Source: Halorubrum sp. 48-1-W
GTDB taxonomy: Archaea; Halobacteriota; Halobacteria; Halobacteriales; Haloferacaceae
NCBI RefSeq assembly: GCF_003287355.1
Contig: NZ_QMIM01000012.1
Coordinates: forward strand, 62,001-126,000
Reading direction: 5' to 3'
DNA: 64,000 bases
The position numbers and the translations under genes are program-made. This document shows positions 60,741 to 64,000 of the stretch, one piece after another. The notes under the pieces are model-generated. The model was given only the letters and a program-made list of their open reading frames with translations. It did no database searches and was not told the origin of the DNA. Each line of letters starts with the position of its first letter. Within the stretch, counting starts at the first letter, position 1.

Positions 60741-63700
60741 TTACAGCCGGATCCGCTCGACGGCCGTACCCGCAGCCTCGAAGTCGTCGCCGGTGGCGGC
60801 CGCGACCACGACCGTTCTGGCGTCGTCGTCCGCGAGTCTGATCCCGAACTCGCCGTCCTCGGGGACGGCGATCGCGGAGCCGTCGGCGGTGAAGACCGCC
60901 ACGCGCGCGCCTGTCGTCTCGCCGGAGACGACCACGCCGTCGTCGTCGAGCTCGGCGGTCGCGGTCAGCTCCGGGCCGGCGGGGAGGTCGCGCTCGACGA
61001 AACGGTCGCGGACGACCGTCGGCGTCTCGACCGGCTCGCCGGCGTCGACGCCGTGGGCCAGCCGGATGAACCCCGCCATCGACCAGGCGAGCGGCGTCGC
61101 CCCCCCGGTTCCCTCGCCGAACTCCCAGCCGTACTCGGTCGGGTGCTCGCGGTCCCACACCTGCTCGGGGAGCATCCGGCCGTCGTTGCCGAACCCGGCC
61201 ATCGTCTCGAGCAGGGAGGCCGGCTCGAGCGCGTCCTCGGCGGTGCCGCCGAAGGCGTCGGGACCGTCGGCACGCGCGCGGAGCTCGTACTCGCCGCGCT
61301 CGCCCGTGAATATCGGCCAGAGCCGCCCCTTCCCGTCGCCGGTGCCCGCCCAGGGCCCGCCGGGGTCACCGTAGCCGAGTTCGCCGTAGGCGTCGCCGAT
61401 GTACCGGTACCAGGCGGGGCCATGCGGGGTGTCGACCCGGATCGAGTCGTCGACGACCGCGACGGAGTTGCGGACGACCGGGTCGTCGGCGGGCTTCACG
61501 CCGAGGCGGACGAGCTCGAGGAAGCCGCCGTCGACGATCTCGCGCTCGTCGTACGTCGGCCCGTCGTTGGCGATCGTCCGCGGACGGCCGGCGTTCGGGT
61601 CCCCGTCGGCGGTGATCCGCAGGTAGTAGGGCGTCTCCTCGTGGCGGTCGGTGCCGGTGTCGGTCGCACACCACTCCTCGACGCGGTCGGCCCAGTCGTC
61701 CGCGAGCGCGAGCCACGCGAGCGCGTCCGCACGGAGTTCCCCCGGCGTCGAGCCGGTCACCCCGTCGGACCCCTCGATCCGGTCGGCCTCGGCGAGCGCG
61801 AGCGCAGCCGCACACGTCAGCCCCGCGATCTCGGCGGCGATGCTCGACGGCGAGTAGCCCGCCTCCTCCTCCCAGCGCTCCTGGGCGGTCTGCGGACCGT
61901 TCCGCGCGACGTACGCGACCGACCGGCGGACCTGCTCGTAGTCGTAGTCGGCGTCGGCGAGCGTCACCCCGTGTTCGTACAGCTGCCACGCCATCACCGA
62001 CGGGAACGCGATGTTGTCCATCTGCTCGCCGCCCCACCGGGTCCGCCCGTCGATGTAGGTGTTCTGCGGGAGGAATCCCGACCCGTCCTGTTGGGTGTTG
62101 TAGAGATAGGCGAGCGCGTCCGCGCCGCGCTCGACCTCGCCGACCTCGACCAGCGCGGTGAACACCTGATAGAGGTCGCGCGACCAGACGAAGTTGTAGC
62201 CGTAGCCGCGGTCCTCCTCGGCGTACTCCGTCTCGCCCCACGGGACCGAGGGGCTGGCGATCCCCGCCCCGTCGTGACGCTTGTCCTCGACCGCCGCGAG
62301 CGTCATGAGCGCGAACCGGTACTGCGTCTCGAGGTCGGGGTCTCCCGTCACGACGGCCGGGTACTCCCGCCCGGCGAGCCACTCGCGCCACGTGTCGACG
62401 TACGCCGACTCGACCGCCTCGAAGCCGCGTGCGAGCGCACCCTCCGCCTCGCCGAGCGCCGTGGCGGTGTCGCCCCGCTCGGCGAACCCGAGCGCGACCG
62501 TCTCCGAGAGGGTCGTCCCGCTACCGACGAGGCCCGCGAGCACGAGGTTGCCGTCCGCCTCCACGTTCGCCTCGTCGCGTTCGCCGTGTCCGAACAGCGA
62601 GTCGAGCGCGGCGTCCTCCGCCGAGAGCGCGCCGGCCCACTCGAACCCGCCGGTGGTGGTGAGCGCGGCCGCGACGTCGAAAGGGTCGCCGTCGTCGTCG
62701 ACCAGCTTGCCCGGCGGACGGTTCCCGTGGTCGCCGTGTGCGAGCAGGTGGTACGGGCCGTCGCCGACGCGGGTCCCGCGATCGTTGGTGCCGACGTTCG
62801 CGAGTGCGGTGTCCGCGAGCGCGTACACGTCGTACGCGCGGGCACCCTCGAACTCGACGTCCGCGAGTATCGCGTTCCCCTCGGTGTCGACGGCGTACTC
62901 CACGGACAGCGTCCAACTGTGTCCGTGCCCGTCGCCGGACTCGCGGATCGTCTGTCTGTACGCGAGCGCGTCGCCGGCGCTCGGCTCCGTGGTCCGCGTG
63001 ATCGTCTCCGCCGTCGTCACGTGGCCCGTCTCGTCGAAGGTTCGGACCGTGTGGCCCGTCTCCGGGTCGGCGACGAGGAAGTCGAACGTCCGGAGGTTCA
63101 TCACGTCGATCCGGGGGAACCGCGCCTCCGTCATCGCCCCCTCGGTCAGCGTGAACCAGACGGGAACCGGGTCGTCCTCGCCGTGGTCGGCGGGCGTGCC
63201 GACGCCGAACTTCCGACCCGTCGTCCACCGTGGTGCCTCGGTGCCACTCGGGCGATCGTGCGGCACCGGCAACGTCCCGTAGCGCGCGAGCGTCGCGGTC
63301 GCGTTCAGCCGGAGCGCGTGCGCCCACGCGATCGGGGTCGCGCTGTCGAGGTCGCCGTCGTCGAAGACCTGCTCCGCGAGCAGTCCGGACTCGTTCGCGA
63401 AGGGGCCGTCGGACTCACACAGCGAGTACAGCCGACGGGCTGTAGAGAAGAGCGGTCCCGGGTCCTCCTCCCGCGACTGGAGGATCCCGCCGACGGTCCC
63501 GGCGGCGACCGCCCCCCAGAGCGTCGCGATCGACCACACCTTCGCGGCCCCCTGTTCGGCGGTCCGCCAGTCGTCGCCGACGAACCGGACGAGCCCCTCG
63601 ACGTGTGCCGTCTCCCGACCCAGCGCGTCGATCGAGGTCCGGACGTGCGTCGACACCTGCGAGACGAACGCGTCGAGGTCGACCACGGCCGGGAGCGGAT

Positions 63701-64000
63701 CGAGCGGGGAGTCGGCGTCGACCGTGGTCGGTCGCTCCCCCGCGAGCGCGTCGTACTCGGCGAGCGCGTCCGCGAGCGCGAAGGTGCTGGCGTCGGCGCG
63801 CTCGTCGCCGTCGCCGTTGCTGGCGCGCTGCGGGAACCGCTCGAGTTCGGGGATCCACCGGCCCTGGAGACCGACGACCGCGTCGTCGGCGGCGGTGACG
63901 GCCCGCGCCCGCAGGTCGTCGTCGAGCGGGGATCGTGCCACGGCCGAGAACGCGCGGAGGTACGCCGCACCCGTGTGCGTGAACCGCCCTATCGCGTTCT
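60741..64000 (-). CDS. Large GH15-type glucoamylase/glucodextranase, N-terminus beyond the right edge
   Basis: At least 1086 residues; the frame is open to the window edge (VARSPLDDDL at 63941 is internal, preceded by IGRFTHTGAAYLRAFSA). Residues before about 240 form one (alpha/alpha)-barrel-like part, followed by the beta-sandwich N domain of glucodextranase (KFGVGTPADHG, TFDFLVADPETG) and the full GH15 barrel with NFVWSRDLYQVFTALVEVG, GFLPQNTYIDGRTRWGGEQMDN and the C-terminal DGRMLPEQVWD. It should release glucose from alpha-glucans. No signal peptide can be judged because the start is missing. Confidence 0.9.
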   Translation of the reverse strand, partial: NAIGRFTHTGAAYLRAFSAVARSPLDDDLRARAVTAADDAVVGLQGRWIPELERFPQRASNGDGDERADASTFALADALAEYDALAGERPTTVDADSPLDPLPAVVDLDAFVSQVSTHVRTSIDALGRETAHVEGLVRFVGDDWRTAEQGAAKVWSIATLWGAVAAGTVGGILQSREEDPGPLFSTARRLYSLCESDGPFANESGLLAEQVFDDGDLDSATPIAWAHALRLNATATLARYGTLPVPHDRPSGTEAPRWTTGRKFGVGTPADHGEDDPVPVWFTLTEGAMTEARFPRIDVMNLRTFDFLVADPETGHTVRTFDETGHVTTAETITRTTEPSAGDALAYRQTIRESGDGHGHSWTLSVEYAVDTEGNAILADVEFEGARAYDVYALADTALANVGTNDRGTRVGDGPYHLLAHGDHGNRPPGKLVDDDGDPFDVAAALTTTGGFEWAGALSAEDAALDSLFGHGERDEANVEADGNLVLAGLVGSGTTLSETVALGFAERGDTATALGEAEGALARGFEAVESAYVDTWREWLAGREYPAVVTGDPDLETQYRFALMTLAAVEDKRHDGAGIASPSVPWGETEYAEEDRGYGYNFVWSRDLYQVFTALVEVGEVERGADALAYLYNTQQDGSGFLPQNTYIDGRTRWGGEQMDNIAFPSVMAWQLYEHGVTLADADYDYEQVRRSVAYVARNGPQTAQERWEEEAGYSPSSIAAEIAGLTCAAALALAEADRIEGSDGVTGSTPGELRADALAWLALADDWADRVEEWCATDTGTDRHEETPYYLRITADGDPNAGRPRTIANDGPTYDEREIVDGGFLELVRLGVKPADDPVVRNSVAVVDDSIRVDTPHGPAWYRYIGDAYGELGYGDPGGPWAGTGDGKGRLWPIFTGERGEYELRARADGPDAFGGTAEDALEPASLLETMAGFGNDGRMLPEQVWDREHPTEYGWEFGEGTGGATPLAWSMAGFIRLAHGVDAGEPVETPTVVRDRFVERDLPAGPELTATAELDDDGVVVSGETTGARVAVFTADGSAIAVPEDGEFGIRLADDDARTVVVAAATGDDFEAAGTAVERIRL

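Noticed and set aside
63305-63970. GTG at 63941 as the start of the GH15 protein
   Set aside because: The frame remains open with good haloarchaeal composition to the window edge, so the true start lies beyond 64000.

Overview
This window is from an extreme halophilic archaeon (class Halobacteria; a Halorubrum-like genome would fit, but I cannot fix the genus). The DNA is very GC-rich, the proteins are strongly acidic, and many genes start at or within about 30 nt of a TATA-like box, as expected for leaderless haloarchaeal mRNAs. Haloarchaeal marker families are present: halocyanins, HTH-10 (Bat-type) regulators, TFB, a sensory rhodopsin with its transducer, and PTS-dependent DHA kinase. I see no rRNA, tRNA, transposase, integrase or CRISPR array.

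Layout. 1-10 kb: a partial unknown gene, a COX4-like subunit, a GNAT/zinc-ribbon protein, an epimerase, small membrane proteins, an esterase, a halocyanin, an amidohydrolase, a YchF-type GTPase and a tungsten aldehyde oxidoreductase-like protein. 10-20 kb: yqeC, a membrane protein, a sarcosine oxidase-like flavoenzyme, ptsH-ptsI convergent with dhaK-dhaL-dhaM (PTS phosphoryl transfer to dihydroxyacetone), uspA and birA. 20-29 kb: cobyrinate a,c-diamide synthase, a ferredoxin, a broken halocyanin, msrB, a copper-less halocyanin, pyrB-pyrI, a 31-residue membrane peptide, a TIM-barrel-like protein and a threonine synthase. 29-34 kb: a solitary NuoCD divergent from an HTH-10 regulator, then ThuA, truncated globin and cupin genes. 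33.6-41 kb: an HTH-10 regulator followed by an ABC importer whose ATPase gene overlaps a class III CoA-transferase gene and a DRE-TIM synthase/lyase gene. 41-48 kb: MFS transporter, M24 peptidase, TFB, Nudix and a long acidic protein. 48-50.7 kb: a lower-GC patch with a winged-helix protein, an eight-repeat beta-propeller and a protein that looks like a single TBP half-repeat. 50.7-64 kb: purA, acyl-CoA dehydrogenase, sopII-htrII, an MFS transporter, a MutS-like ATPase, an aminotransferase and a very large GH15 glucosidase running off the right edge.

The strongest leads are the single-repeat TBP-like protein paired with a cytoplasmic-looking propeller, the importer-CoA-transferase-condensing-enzyme operon, the orphan NuoCD with an altered quinone-site residue, and electron-transfer proteins that have lost metal ligands (the didomain halocyanin and the AOR-like protein). 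A recurring theme is short tandem duplications of many periods (15-34 bp) beside core promoters or across stop codons; three unrelated arrays share a 22-bp period, and one of these consists of perfect palindromes.
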